Below are positions 8,731 to 17,695 of a stretch of DNA of 59,002 nucleotides, piece by piece. The position numbers and the translations under genes are program-made. The notes beneath the pieces were generated by a model, which saw only the letters and a program-made list of their open reading frames with translations, did no database searches and was not told the origin of the DNA. This DNA comes from Caulobacter sp. (GTDB lineage: Bacteria > Pseudomonadota > Alphaproteobacteria > Caulobacterales > Caulobacteraceae). Position 1 is the first letter of the stretch. Every line of letters begins with the position of its first letter. The stretch is from assembly GCA_029866155.1 (NCBI GenBank), contig JARWZW010000033.1:1-59002 (forward strand), in the 5' to 3' direction.

Positions 8731-9585
8731 TCAGGCGGCGATGGACAGTCTCATGCCAGCGGTCGGCGCTTCGCGATGGATGTCCTGCTCCATCGTGTCC
8801 AGTTCCTCATGCAGTTCCTTCAGGGTCTTGTCGGCCTCTTCCATGGCCTTGTCCGTGTCTTTGTCCCTGCGCCTGATTGCGGCCTGCCCCCGCGCGGCGT
8901 CCAGCAGCTTGGTGATCTCGATCGCCAGGCCGCGGACCTGCTTGATGAAGTCGAGACTGTCCTCGCCCAGCGCCTTGCGCACTTCGGCGACCACCGCCTC
9001 ATAGAGACCCGCCCGGCCGGGCTGTTCCAGAGCCGGAGCCGACCGGGACAGGTCTTCATCGGGCGCGTCCTGCAACTCGTCGCCGTCCAGGGCCGCCTGG
9101 GAGGCTACAGCTTCATTCGCCTCCTGGACGGCCTCGCCCCAGGAACCTTGGGAAGATTCCTGCGGAGCCGCCTCTTTCGGCGCGCCCTCCCTGGCAGACC
9201 TGTCCGGGGAGCCGTTGTTCGAGATGGCCGCCCCGGCCAGCTCTCCGCTCATGGCCATCTCCTGGCCGCCGGCTTCACGGTAGGATTTGACCGCCGCCTT
9301 GAGGTCCTTGAACGCCTGGGCGAGGGCCTTGGCCATGCCCTTGGGGTCCTGGGCATAGAGCTTGCGGACAATCTTCAGCCATTCGACCACCTGCTGGATC
9401 CTGGCCTTGGCCTGGGCCTTGCGGGATTCCAGCCCGTCGAGCCGGGGGCTGGCCATGGCCTCGGCCTTTTCCGAGTTGATGGTCCGTTTGCGCTCGGCCT
9501 TCGCGGCCTCGGACCGGGCCTTCGCCTGTTCTGTCTGGGCATAGGTCAGGCGGCCGGTCAGGACGGCCTTCAGCTGGATCTTCAT
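8731..9585 (-). CDS. Charged helical/coiled-coil protein of unknown function
   Basis: The 284-residue protein is strongly charged and rich in Ala, Glu, Lys and Gln. Helical, probably coiled-coil segments cover about residues 15-110 and 195-275, separated by a low-complexity acidic linker at about 115-190. There is no signal peptide or membrane segment. I do not recognise the family; the pattern would suit a scaffold or structural partner. The ATG at 9585 has GAGG a few bases upstream and is preferred to a TTG three codons earlier. It appears to be a single-gene unit. Confidence 0.65.
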   Translation of the reverse strand: MKIQLKAVLTGRLTYAQTEQAKARSEAAKAERKRTINSEKAEAMASPRLDGLESRKAQAKARIQQVVEWLKIVRKLYAQDPKGMAKALAQAFKDLKAAVKSYREAGGQEMAMSGELAGAAISNNGSPDRSAREGAPKEAAPQESSQGSWGEAVQEANEAVASQAALDGDELQDAPDEDLSRSAPALEQPGRAGLYEAVVAEVRKALGEDSLDFIKQVRGLAIEITKLLDAARGQAAIRRRDKDTDKAMEEADKTLKELHEELDTMEQDIHREAPTAGMRLSIAA

Positions 9586-9830
9586 GCGCCTCAAGCCTTC
9601 TGCTTGTCGGAGGATGGCGCGAGGCTAACAGCCGGCCCTTAAGGAGGCGTTGGCGGCTATGTCGGGCTGCTTCAACGGGGGCGCCTTGTCCGTAACCGTC
9701 GTTCGATCCGGATGACCATTGATACCGCTGAGGCAAACTGCTGGCGGTCCTGCGCCTTCGCCTGCTGTTTTTGACTGGAGCGACGCAGGGTCAAGGGCGC
9801 CACAAACGGGGTAACCAAGGGAGAGACACC

Positions 9831-11027
9831 ATGGATATGCGTCTGAGCGCCGAGGATGAAGCCTTCCGGACGGTCGTCCGGGACTGGTTCCGGGATGAGT
9901 ATCCACGCGACATCATCGCCCGCCTGGCCAATGGCCAGACCCTGGGCAAGGCGCAGCTTTCAGCCTCGGAACAGGCCATGGGCGCCCGGGGCTGGCTGGC
10001 CCCCGGCTGGCCGGAGGAATATGGCGGTCCCGGCTGGACGGTGACCCAGCGCTTCATCTTTGACGAGGAACTGGAGCGGGCCGGGGCCCCCAATGTCTCG
10101 CCCATGGGCCTGCTCTATGTGGCGCCCATCATCTATACCTTCGGCACGCCCGAGCAGAAGGAGCGGTGGCTGGGCGACATCCTGACCGGCAGGACCTTCT
10201 GGGCCCAGGGCTATTCCGAGCCGGAATCGGGATCCGATCTGGCCAGCCTGCGGACCAGCGCCGTGCTGGAAGGCGACAGCTACATCGTCAATGGCGAAAA
10301 GATCTGGACCAGCGACGCCCACCTCGCCGACTGGATCTTCTGTCTTGTCCGGACCGAGACCACGCCCCGCAAGCAGGACGGCATCAGCTTCCTGTGTTTC
10401 GACATTCACAGCCCCGGGGTGGAGGTCGTGCCGATCATCACCATTGACGGCGGCCATCACCTCAACCGGGTGGTCCTGACCAATGTCCGGGTTCCCGTCG
10501 AGAACCGCATCGGCGAAGAGGGCAAGGGCTGGAGCTATGCCCGCCATCTGCTGAGCTATGAGCGGACCTCCTATGCCCATGTGGCGGCCAAGCGCCGCCA
10601 GTTGATCCAGCTGCGCAAACTGTCGGCCGAGGCGCCCTGGGGCGATGACCTGGCGGACCAGGCCAGCGGGTTCCGCCGGCGGCTGGCCGAGGTCGAGGTG
10701 CAGCTGGACGCCCTGGAAATGACCGTCCTGCGGGCTCTGGCCCCCCTGGCCAGCGGACAGGCGCCCGGCGACGAGGCCTCGATCATCAAGATCGCCGCCA
10801 CAGAGACGGCCCAGGCCGTCACCGAGCTGTTTGTCGAGCTGGCCGGAGTTTATGGCCTGCCGATGTTTGCTGACCGGAGCGGACCGGACTGGCGCGCCGG
10901 CCTGGAGGATATTCCGGCCTTCGCCGCCCCGGCCATCGCCAGCTATTTCATCACCCGCGCCCAGACCATCTATGGCGGCACGACGGAAATTCAGAAGAAC
11001 ATCATCGGCCGGCAGCTGGGTGTCTAG
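9831..11027 (+). CDS. Acyl-CoA dehydrogenase
   Basis: The 398-residue flavoprotein is a full-length acyl-CoA dehydrogenase. It has the N-terminal helical domain, the flavin-contact signature QGYSEPESGSDLASLRT, the middle beta domain, and the C-terminal ending IYGGTTEIQKNIIGRQLG. It should introduce the alpha-beta double bond into an acyl-CoA during beta-oxidation and pass electrons to ETF. The pattern resembles the larger subunits of FadE-type heteromers, but no partner dehydrogenase is adjacent. The ATG at 9831 follows AAGGGAGAG. The phosphotransferase-SDR-dehydrogenase group about 2 kb away may act in related lipid catabolism. Confidence 0.9.
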   Translation: MDMRLSAEDEAFRTVVRDWFRDEYPRDIIARLANGQTLGKAQLSASEQAMGARGWLAPGWPEEYGGPGWTVTQRFIFDEELERAGAPNVSPMGLLYVAPIIYTFGTPEQKERWLGDILTGRTFWAQGYSEPESGSDLASLRTSAVLEGDSYIVNGEKIWTSDAHLADWIFCLVRTETTPRKQDGISFLCFDIHSPGVEVVPIITIDGGHHLNRVVLTNVRVPVENRIGEEGKGWSYARHLLSYERTSYAHVAAKRRQLIQLRKLSAEAPWGDDLADQASGFRRRLAEVEVQLDALEMTVLRALAPLASGQAPGDEASIIKIAATETAQAVTELFVELAGVYGLPMFADRSGPDWRAGLEDIPAFAAPAIASYFITRAQTIYGGTTEIQKNIIGRQLGV

Positions 11028-11141
11028 GCCAGCGCTCTGACATGGCCGGTTGACCCGGAGCCCATGGCCGCGACAATGGCGTGGGATTCTGCGCAGCTCC
11101 GATGCAGGACCCACCGTTCGGGGGAACGCAGTTTGGCAAGG

Positions 11142-11759
11142 ATGGGTTGGCTGGCGCGGACCGTCCGATGGACGTTGTCGCAGTATTTCCGGCTCCAGGG
11201 CTGGACCGTCGAGGGTACGGCGCCCCTGCCCCGCAGGTTCGTGATCATCGCCGCGCCCCATACCAGCAACTGGGACTTCGTCTATTTCATGGGCGGTTCG
11301 GACGCTCTGAACCTGAACCTCAGCTTCATGGGCAAGGCGTCCCTGTTTCGCTGGCCCTTCGGCCGGATGATGCGGGAGCTGGGCGGCATCTCCGTGGACC
11401 GGACCCGGTCCAGCGACACGGTCGGGGCCATGGTCGCCGAGTTTGCCCGCCGCGAGGAATTCATGCTGACCATCGCCCCGGAAGGCACCCGGGGAAAGGC
11501 CCGCACCTGGAAGACCGGCTTCTACAATATCGCGCTCGGGGCCGGCGTGCCCCTGGTCTGCGGAATGATGGACTACCGCCGCAAGGTGGTCGGACTTGGG
11601 CCTGCCATCATGCCGTCCGGCGACTATGAGGCGGACCTGGCCAAGCTGGCGCCCTTCTACCGGTCCTGCAGCCCTCGTCATCCGCATCTGGCCACAGCGC
11701 TTTGGCGGGCGCCCCGTCAGGGCGATCAATCCCGGCGAGATATTTGTCGTTCCATATGA
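11142..11759 (+). CDS. Lysophospholipid acyltransferase family protein (PlsC-like)
   Basis: The 205-residue protein has the two hallmark acyltransferase motifs: H40-T-S-N-W-D45 (block I) and P113-E-G-T-R-G (block III). These place the fatty acyl transfer to a glycerol- or lysophospholipid at the membrane surface. The start ATG at 11142 is preceded by CAAGG; an ATG at 11064 would add 26 unrelated residues. The last dozen residues are arginine-rich and less family-like, but no frameshift is needed to explain them. It is the shorter of two PlsC-like genes in the window; the other follows cdsA. Confidence 0.85.
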   Translation: MGWLARTVRWTLSQYFRLQGWTVEGTAPLPRRFVIIAAPHTSNWDFVYFMGGSDALNLNLSFMGKASLFRWPFGRMMRELGGISVDRTRSSDTVGAMVAEFARREEFMLTIAPEGTRGKARTWKTGFYNIALGAGVPLVCGMMDYRRKVVGLGPAIMPSGDYEADLAKLAPFYRSCSPRHPHLATALWRAPRQGDQSRRDICRSI

Positions 11760-11867
11760 AATGGTTATCGAATCGAGACATGGCCCGGCCCCTGATCAGG
11801 ACGGGGTACGCTCCGGCAAGCTGGACCGGACGAGCGCCGACTCCGGGTGCGAAGGGACAGAAGCGCC

Positions 11868-12551
11868 ATGACCATCCTTGTCTGTGACGATCATCCATTG
11901 GTCCGGTCGGCCATGGCCATGACCGTAGAGGCCGTCTGTCCTGGTCGACCGGTCCTGACCGCCCGGGATTTCGAGGAGGCCTGGGCCGTGGCAAGCAGCG
12001 AGGAGGCTCTGCAGCTCTGCCTGATCGATCTGCACATGCCGGGCGCGGGGCCGATCGACGGTATCCGGGAACTGAAGCGGCTGGCCCCCGACACCCGGGT
12101 GATCGTGGTCACCGGATCGGATGATGACCGGGAACTCCTGGAGGTCCTGGCCCTTGGGGTGGACGGATTTCTGTCCAAGACCGCGGAGACGGCCATCTTC
12201 TCGGCGGCCATTGGGCTGGTGCTGGCGGGCGGCCAGTACCTGCCGCCCCGGCTTCTGGCCCTGACCAACCAGGGCGGATCGCCAGCGGTCCCCGCCGCCG
12301 GAACCCTGCCGGACATCAAAACCGGGCCAATGGCGACAGGGGGCGCGGCCGGCCCCTATGGGCGGCTCAGCGAGCGGCAGATGCAGGTGCTGCGCGAGAT
12401 GGCGGACGGCAAGGCCAACAAGGAGATCGCCCGCCAGCTGGGAGTCGCTCCAGCCACCATCAAGACCCATGTCGCCCAGGTGATCGCCCTGCTCGGTGCG
12501 GCCAACCGGACCGAGGCCGCAGCCCGGGCAAGGGGCCTGGGACTGATCTAG
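11868..12551 (+). CDS. LuxR/NarL-type response regulator
   Basis: The 227-residue protein has a receiver domain with acidic pair Asp7-Asp8, phosphoacceptor Asp54 (LIDLHMPG), Thr82 and Lys104. A flexible linker at about 130-165 follows, then a LuxR-type helix-turn-helix (LSERQMQVLREMADG...ATIKTHVAQV). It should be a transcription factor switched by phosphorylation. The likely partner is the hybrid kinase at 14633-16381, with the secretin genes between the two as a plausible target. The stop overlaps the stop of the secretin gene through a shared CTAG. The ATG at 11868 is preferred to an upstream in-frame ATG at 11847. Confidence 0.88.
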   Translation: MTILVCDDHPLVRSAMAMTVEAVCPGRPVLTARDFEEAWAVASSEEALQLCLIDLHMPGAGPIDGIRELKRLAPDTRVIVVTGSDDDRELLEVLALGVDGFLSKTAETAIFSAAIGLVLAGGQYLPPRLLALTNQGGSPAVPAAGTLPDIKTGPMATGGAAGPYGRLSERQMQVLREMADGKANKEIARQLGVAPATIKTHVAQVIALLGAANRTEAAARARGLGLI

Positions 12552-14200
12552 AGACCCGGCAGCACCAGATCCTTGAGGATCTCGCCGGTCTGGCGACGGG
12601 CGTCCGGCCAGGCGAGCGGGGCGTCGCCGGCCGACATGCGGGAAAACAGCCGGGCCTTGCGAAGCCGGGCGGCTACATCGACACCATTGGAGGAGGGGTC
12701 GATGACCTGGGTCCAGAGGGAGACCAGCCGTTCAACACCCTCCGGCCGGGCCCAGGCCCGTCCCGGCAGGAAGGTGGCCGGGGCCGGGGTCACCAGGATC
12801 AGCACCGAGTCCCGCCGCGAATTGCGATTGCGCGCATTGAACAGTGAACCGGCGATCGGGGCGTCTCCCAGCAGGGGCGTTCGGGAAAACGTGCTGTCGT
12901 CGACGCTTTCCGAAAGGCCTGACAGCACCAGAGTCTCGCCGAACCGGATCTCGGCCGTGGCGGCGACCTTCTGGCGGAAGGTGGCCAGGGATTCCGCGAA
13001 GTTGCCGGGCAGGTCGCCGGACAGGAAGGAACGGCCCGTCTCGATCCGGACCCGGACCCTGTCGCCTGTGATCTCGATGGGCGTGACCTTGAGTTCGATC
13101 CCGATATCGATCTGCTCGAGGATGCCGCTGTTGACGCCGCTGACCGCCACCTTGAGGGTCCGGCCCACAAAGAACTCCGAGGTTTCTCCTCGATAGGCGG
13201 TGAGAGTCGGCCGGGCGACCACCTGATAGAACTGGCCGGTCCGGTTGAAGATGTTGAGATTGTAGTTCAGCTGCGGGACGCTGATGGCCTCGGTGATCGC
13301 CCTCTGAAACGTATCAAGGCCGGATGACCGGGTCTCGGTGACCTGATTGCTATAGCCATACTGTAGTCTGAGGCCGTCCAGCAGGTTCATGCCAACCTGA
13401 TCGCGCTGGGTATTCTGGGCCAGGACGATCGCCACATCGACGGAGACCTGGTTCGGCGCCGCCGGCTCGACAGGTGCGCCGGCCGCAGTTCCCGGGACGG
13501 CCGCAGCCGTGGGCGCCCCTGCATTGGGCTGAAGGTCTGCCGGACTGGTCTGGGCCAGCTGGGCAAGCCGGACTGAATCCGCCCCTGGCGCGGTTGTCAG
13601 GGAGAGTCGCTGGCGGGCCAGATCGCCTTCGCCCATGGCGGCATAGGCGAAGGCCGCCAGCCTCGGATAGCGAGGGTCCGGATCCTTCTGGGCGGCCCGG
13701 TCCGCCGCCGCAGCGGCCAGGGCCGCATCACCGTTCATATAGGCGCTGGCGGCCAGGGCGTAGAGGGCCCGGGCATCGTCCGGACGGGCCAGGACCGCCT
13801 CGGCGAAGCGGGATGAGGCGCGGTCATACTGGCCCTGATCAAAGGCGGCCCGACCTGCAAGGGAAGCAGCCCAGAATTGGCCCGGTTCGGCCCGCAGGGC
13901 CAGGTCATAGCCTGCAACAGCCAGGTCACGCGAATCGGCCGCTCCCCTGTCCGAGCTCTGGTAAGCCAGCCCCAGCAGAGTCTGGTTCACTGGGTCCAGG
14001 GGTCGATCTGCAACGGCCGCAGCCAACGGCGCCAGCGCCTCGGTCGGAGCGCCCCTCCGCAGCGCGGCCACCCCCGCGGCGCGAGAATCCGCCCCCGCCA
14101 GGGCCAGGTCCGGACGGGTCTGTCCTGACGACGCGCAGGCAGTCAGAAGACCGGCGATGGAAACCAGGACCGCACAGGTCCTCGGCGCCGAATGGATCAT
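12548..14200 (-). CDS. Lipoprotein secretin with N-terminal TPR-like region (PilQ/GspD/PilN superfamily)
   Basis: The 550-residue protein begins with a lipoprotein signal whose lipobox is LLTAC, with Cys22 as the lipidated residue. Residues about 40-200 form TPR-like helical repeats. After a Pro/Ala-rich linker, residues about 300-480 form a secretin domain with the terminal signature (TPLLGDAPIAGSLFN...RRDSVLILVTP). Secretins form gated outer-membrane channels for type II/III secretion or type IV pili. No pilus or type II genes adjoin it, which is unusual. It starts within the stop codon of the small secreted protein gene upstream (ATGA overlap), so translation is coupled. The ATG at 14200 is set by the signal peptide. 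Confidence 0.85.
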   Translation of the reverse strand: MIHSAPRTCAVLVSIAGLLTACASSGQTRPDLALAGADSRAAGVAALRRGAPTEALAPLAAAVADRPLDPVNQTLLGLAYQSSDRGAADSRDLAVAGYDLALRAEPGQFWAASLAGRAAFDQGQYDRASSRFAEAVLARPDDARALYALAASAYMNGDAALAAAAADRAAQKDPDPRYPRLAAFAYAAMGEGDLARQRLSLTTAPGADSVRLAQLAQTSPADLQPNAGAPTAAAVPGTAAGAPVEPAAPNQVSVDVAIVLAQNTQRDQVGMNLLDGLRLQYGYSNQVTETRSSGLDTFQRAITEAISVPQLNYNLNIFNRTGQFYQVVARPTLTAYRGETSEFFVGRTLKVAVSGVNSGILEQIDIGIELKVTPIEITGDRVRVRIETGRSFLSGDLPGNFAESLATFRQKVAATAEIRFGETLVLSGLSESVDDSTFSRTPLLGDAPIAGSLFNARNRNSRRDSVLILVTPAPATFLPGRAWARPEGVERLVSLWTQVIDPSSNGVDVAARLRKARLFSRMSAGDAPLAWPDARRQTGEILKDLVLPGL

Positions 14201-14529
14201 TGTTTTTCTCGTTGGACTGAAGGCGACACGCACAGGTCGCGGTTGCCAATTGCATCAAGGCGCAAGGTCGATTGCTGGAGGCGGCACCGGGTGGGCAGAA
14301 ATCCCGGAGCCCTGGGCGCTCCGGTGGAGGACAGGTCCGCTGCGCAGACATCCCTGGCCGGCTGGACCAGCAGCCGGTCATGGCTGGCCTCGGCGCAGAC
14401 GGGCGATTCGCTTCCCGCCGGTGCGCCTGGAGGCGAAGCGGTTGGCGTGGCGGGCGTAGGGGCTGCCTGGCCGGAGACGGGGACCAGGAGCCAGAGAAAC
14501 GTCAGGGCAGGGAGCGCGGCGCGGTTCAT
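14197..14529 (-). CDS. Small secreted four-cysteine protein coupled to the secretin gene
   Basis: The 110-residue protein has a clear Sec signal peptide (MNRAALPALTFLWLLVPVSGQA, cut after about residue 22). A Pro/Thr/Ala-rich stretch follows, then a region with four cysteines that could form two disulfides. I do not recognise a family. Its TGA overlaps the ATG of the secretin lipoprotein, which strongly supports it as a real gene in the same operon and suggests an envelope role with the secretin, for example a pilotin-like or periplasmic partner. The divergent histidine kinase starts about 100 bp upstream, so both promoters lie in 14530-14632. Confidence 0.65.
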   Translation of the reverse strand: MNRAALPALTFLWLLVPVSGQAAPTPATPTASPPGAPAGSESPVCAEASHDRLLVQPARDVCAADLSSTGAPRAPGFLPTRCRLQQSTLRLDAIGNRDLCVSPSVQREKQ

Positions 14530-14632
14530 GATGGATTGATCATGGTTCGCCCGCCCGCCAGGCGCACCGGCCGATCGGCTCACCCGAAAGGCCGAACTTG
14601 CCACGGACCGAGTTCGGTCGGACTGTCAGGCC

Positions 14633-16381
14633 ATGACCACCGACGCCCCGGACAAGGCTGACCATCTGCGCGTCCGCGCCGCAGAATCCCGGATCGAGTT
14701 CGCCGTCTCCGGCGCCTTCACCTTCCTGCTCGGCGGGACGCTGCTCTATGTCTACAGCCTTTTCGAGCCGATCACCCCGCCCATGCGGCTTTGGGCATGG
14801 TCGGGCCTGACCGGGTTCGTGGTGCTGATCATGGCTCTGGTTCCCATCGCGGTCTTCCTTCGCCAGCCGGACGACAGGGAGATCGACCGGATCTGGTCGC
14901 CGGTCGGCAAGGGCGTTGCGATTCTCTATGGCCTGGCGGTCGGGGCCAGCGTCTGGATGCTGCTGCCCTATGCCAGTGAGCCCCTCAGGCTGCTGATGGT
15001 GGTCTTCTATGCCGCTGCGGTGGGCGGCCAGGTGATATCCACGGCCGAATCCCTTGCGACCGTCGTGTTCGGGGTGATCGCCATCCTGGGATCAGCCGCC
15101 CTGTTCTTCCTGCTCACGCCGGGCCCCTATTCCGCCCCCCTGGCCCTGTTCCTCATCGCCTTTGGCGGGTTGATGGTCGGGGTCGCGATGACCCTGAAGG
15201 TCGCCGTGCGATCGGCGATCACCGCCCGGCTCCGGGCCGAGACTGCGACAAGGGACCTGGCTGTGGCCCTGTCGACCGTCACCGAAGCGAGGGACGCCAA
15301 GACTCAGTTCATTGCCGCCGCGTCCCATGACCTGAGACAGCCCCTGCAGGCCGCCAGCCTGTTCCTGGCCCAGCTTTCGGCGACCGAGGATGGCGAGATC
15401 CAGGCCAGGGCCCAGTCCGGCGTGCGGTTGGCCCTTGAGGAAACCGACGCCCTGCTGGAACGCATGCAGGATCACCTGCGGCTGGACGCCGGGGTGGTCG
15501 AGGCCCGGATCGAGGCTGTGGCGGTGGCCGGGGTCCTGGCGCGGCTGATCCAGGAGACCGAGGCCCTGGCCAGCTCACGGCAGGTGCAGCTGTCCACGGT
15601 TCCATCCCGGCTGACAGTCGCCATCGATCTGGCCATGACCGGGCGGGTGCTGCGGAATTTTGTCCATAACGCCCTGCGCCATGCCGACGCGACCCGCATA
15701 CTGGTCCTGGCCCGCAAGCGAGGGAACCGGGTGCGGATCTATGTCCTGGACAATGGCAGCGGAGTCTCCGCGGAAGACCGGCCGGTGCTGTTCGACTCCT
15801 ATGTGCAGGGGCGCAGGAGCCGCGAGTCAGGCCGAGGGGGCCTCGGACTGGGCCTGGCCTCGGCCCTGCGGATGGGCCAGCTGATGGGCGGCGAGGTGGG
15901 TCTGGACAGTCGTTGGAAGGGCGGCGCAGCCTTCTATCTCGAGGTGCCGACGGCGGAGTCCGCTCCCCTGGTTGGCCCGGATACAGGGTCGCCCTCGATG
16001 ATCGTCCCTGAGCGTCGGTCGGTGCTGGTTGTGGATGACGATGAACAGGCGCGTCTGGCCCTGGCCGGGCTGTTTGAACTTCATGGCTGGGAGGTCTCGG
16101 CGGTCGCCGATCTGGCGGAGGCCAGGACAAGGATGGCGGCGGGCCGCCTGGATCTCGTGATTACCGACTGGCGCCTCGACCGGGGGGAACGCGGCAGCGA
16201 TATTGTCGCCGCCCTGAAGACGCTGGAGCTGGACAGCCCCCTGATCCTGATTACTGGCGAGGGTGACCCGGCCAGCCACCAGGCCATCGCCGCCACAGGC
16301 CTGCCCACCCTGTACAAGCCGATCTCGGGAAAACAGATACTGGACCTGGCTGACCGCCTGTCCGCCCGGGACGCAGGATGA
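14633..16381 (+). CDS. Membrane hybrid histidine kinase/response regulator
   Basis: The 582-residue protein has an N-terminal membrane sensor of five or six helices at about residues 20-192, with no periplasmic domain. It then has a HisKA domain with His232 (AASHDLRQPLQ), an HATPase domain with N box Asn346 (RNFVHNALRHAD), G1 DNGSG at 373-377 and G2 GRGGLGLGLA. The C-terminal receiver has Asp468-Asp469, phosphoacceptor Asp512 (ITDW) and Lys562. The stimulus is not evident. It faces away from the secretin operon and most likely controls the LuxR-type regulator at 11868-12551. Confidence 0.9.
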   Translation: MTTDAPDKADHLRVRAAESRIEFAVSGAFTFLLGGTLLYVYSLFEPITPPMRLWAWSGLTGFVVLIMALVPIAVFLRQPDDREIDRIWSPVGKGVAILYGLAVGASVWMLLPYASEPLRLLMVVFYAAAVGGQVISTAESLATVVFGVIAILGSAALFFLLTPGPYSAPLALFLIAFGGLMVGVAMTLKVAVRSAITARLRAETATRDLAVALSTVTEARDAKTQFIAAASHDLRQPLQAASLFLAQLSATEDGEIQARAQSGVRLALEETDALLERMQDHLRLDAGVVEARIEAVAVAGVLARLIQETEALASSRQVQLSTVPSRLTVAIDLAMTGRVLRNFVHNALRHADATRILVLARKRGNRVRIYVLDNGSGVSAEDRPVLFDSYVQGRRSRESGRGGLGLGLASALRMGQLMGGEVGLDSRWKGGAAFYLEVPTAESAPLVGPDTGSPSMIVPERRSVLVVDDDEQARLALAGLFELHGWEVSAVADLAEARTRMAAGRLDLVITDWRLDRGERGSDIVAALKTLELDSPLILITGEGDPASHQAIAATGLPTLYKPISGKQILDLADRLSARDAG

Positions 16382-16386
16382 TCCGC

Positions 16387-17550
16387 CTACTGGCCTGTTG
16401 AAACGGCGGACCGGCGCGGAGTCAGGCGCATCAGCCGGCCGGACCCGCTGTCTTCCATCACCCAGATGGCGCCATCCGGCCCCTGTTCGACCTCGCGAAT
16501 TCGGGTCCCCATGTCATACCGGACCGATTCCGTGGCGACCTCGCCCTCGACCGTGACCCGGATCAGGGCCGACCCGGCCAGGGAGCCGAGGAAGGCGTTA
16601 CCATTGAAGGCCGGGAACATGGCGCCGGTGTAGAACATCAGGCCAGACGGCGCGACAGACGGGTTCCACCAGACGTGGGGAGCCGCGAACTCGGGATGGG
16701 TGTCATGATCGGGGATGGTGTCGACACCCGGTCCGTCACCGTAGTTGGCGCCGTTGGACACGACCGGCCAGCCATAGTTGGCGCCACGGGTGACGAGGTT
16801 GAGCTCATCGCCGCCCTGGGGGCCGTTTTCATGGAGCCACAGTCGGCCTGCGGGATCGAGCGCCATGCCCAGGGGATTGCGATGCCCGAGGGTCCAGAGG
16901 GAATCGGTCGCTGCATCGCCATTGAGAAACGGGTTGGATTTGACCGGCCGGCCTGCCGGGGTCAGCCGCAGGACCTTGCCCCGGATCGTGGTCATGGACT
17001 GGGCCGGAGCGCCCATCTGGCGTTCTCCGGACGAGACATAGAGGACGCCATCCAGCCCGAACACCAGCCGGCCTGCCATATGGCCCTGCCATTCCCCCAC
17101 CTTGTCGCCGTCGCGGAAGATGACCTCGAAGTTCTTGATGACGCCATTGACGAACCGGCCACGCCCGACCGCAAGGCCGCTTGTGTTTCGCGGGCCAGGC
17201 TCGGCGTAGGAAAGATAGACCAGCCGGTTCTCAGCGAATTTGGGATGAAGGGCGACGTCCAGCAGTCCCGTCTGGCCATTGAAGCTGACAGCGGGAAGGC
17301 CCGGGATCGGGTCAGAAACCACGCCCTGGGTATCGACGACGCGAAGCTCCCCGGATTTCTGGGTCACCAGCAGACGGCCGTCGGGCAGGAAGACCATGGC
17401 CCAGGGATAGTTCAGGGTCGCCACGGTCTTGATCTTGAAGACGGTCGCCGCCGCCACGGTCGGCGCTTCGGCGTGACCGGGATTGGCGGCGACGGCCGCA
17501 CCTGGAAGCAGGCACATGAGAGCGAAGGAAATCCAGTGAGCCGGGCGCAT
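16387..17550 (-). CDS. PQQ-dependent sugar dehydrogenase (Asd/YliI-type)
   Basis: The 387-residue protein has a Sec signal peptide (MRPAHWISFALMCLLPGAAVA, cut near residue 21). The six-bladed beta-propeller fold of soluble aldose dehydrogenases follows, with signature segments LNYPWAMVFLPDGRLLVT, GQTGLLDVALHP, LGHRNPLGMALDP, HENGPQGGDELN and GANYGWP. Family members oxidise aldose sugars in the periplasm with PQQ and calcium. The ATG at 17550 has GGAG upstream and is set by the signal peptide. It converges on the kinase gene with only 5 bp between the stops. No PQQ synthesis genes are present in the window. Confidence 0.88.
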   Translation of the reverse strand: MRPAHWISFALMCLLPGAAVAANPGHAEAPTVAAATVFKIKTVATLNYPWAMVFLPDGRLLVTQKSGELRVVDTQGVVSDPIPGLPAVSFNGQTGLLDVALHPKFAENRLVYLSYAEPGPRNTSGLAVGRGRFVNGVIKNFEVIFRDGDKVGEWQGHMAGRLVFGLDGVLYVSSGERQMGAPAQSMTTIRGKVLRLTPAGRPVKSNPFLNGDAATDSLWTLGHRNPLGMALDPAGRLWLHENGPQGGDELNLVTRGANYGWPVVSNGANYGDGPGVDTIPDHDTHPEFAAPHVWWNPSVAPSGLMFYTGAMFPAFNGNAFLGSLAGSALIRVTVEGEVATESVRYDMGTRIREVEQGPDGAIWVMEDSGSGRLMRLTPRRSAVSTGQ

Positions 17551-17639
17551 GATCACTCCGTTTCGCGGATTTCGTCCCCTAGCATGTCGGCGGCCCGGCT
17601 GTCGCCTGAACTCGAAGCCCGGCCCAGGCCACAAAAGAC

Positions 17640-17671
17640 GATCCCCGCCGCCAGTGAAGGCGATGGGGATC
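17640..17671 (-). terminator. Intrinsic terminator of ompW
   Basis: On the minus strand the sequence reads GATCCCC-AT-CGCC, a 6-base loop, GGCG-GC-GGGGATC, then a T-rich run (GTCTTTTG). The stem is interrupted only by one 2-bp mismatch. It lies 25 bp after the ompW stop and fits an intrinsic terminator for that gene. Confidence 0.75.
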
Positions 17672-17695
17672 CAAATCTGTCAAAGCCGGAGGCTT

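Noticed and set aside
9625..9906. Minus-strand frame overlapping the start of the acyl-CoA dehydrogenase gene
   Set aside because: It overlaps a certain gene and its product has no family pattern.
11064..11141. Longer start for the small acyltransferase
   Set aside because: The 26 added residues are unlike the family, and the ATG at 11142 has a ribosome site.
11596..11871. Possible frameshift at the 3' end of the small acyltransferase gene
   Set aside because: The alternative frame gives no better match to the family, and the annotated end is a plausible length.
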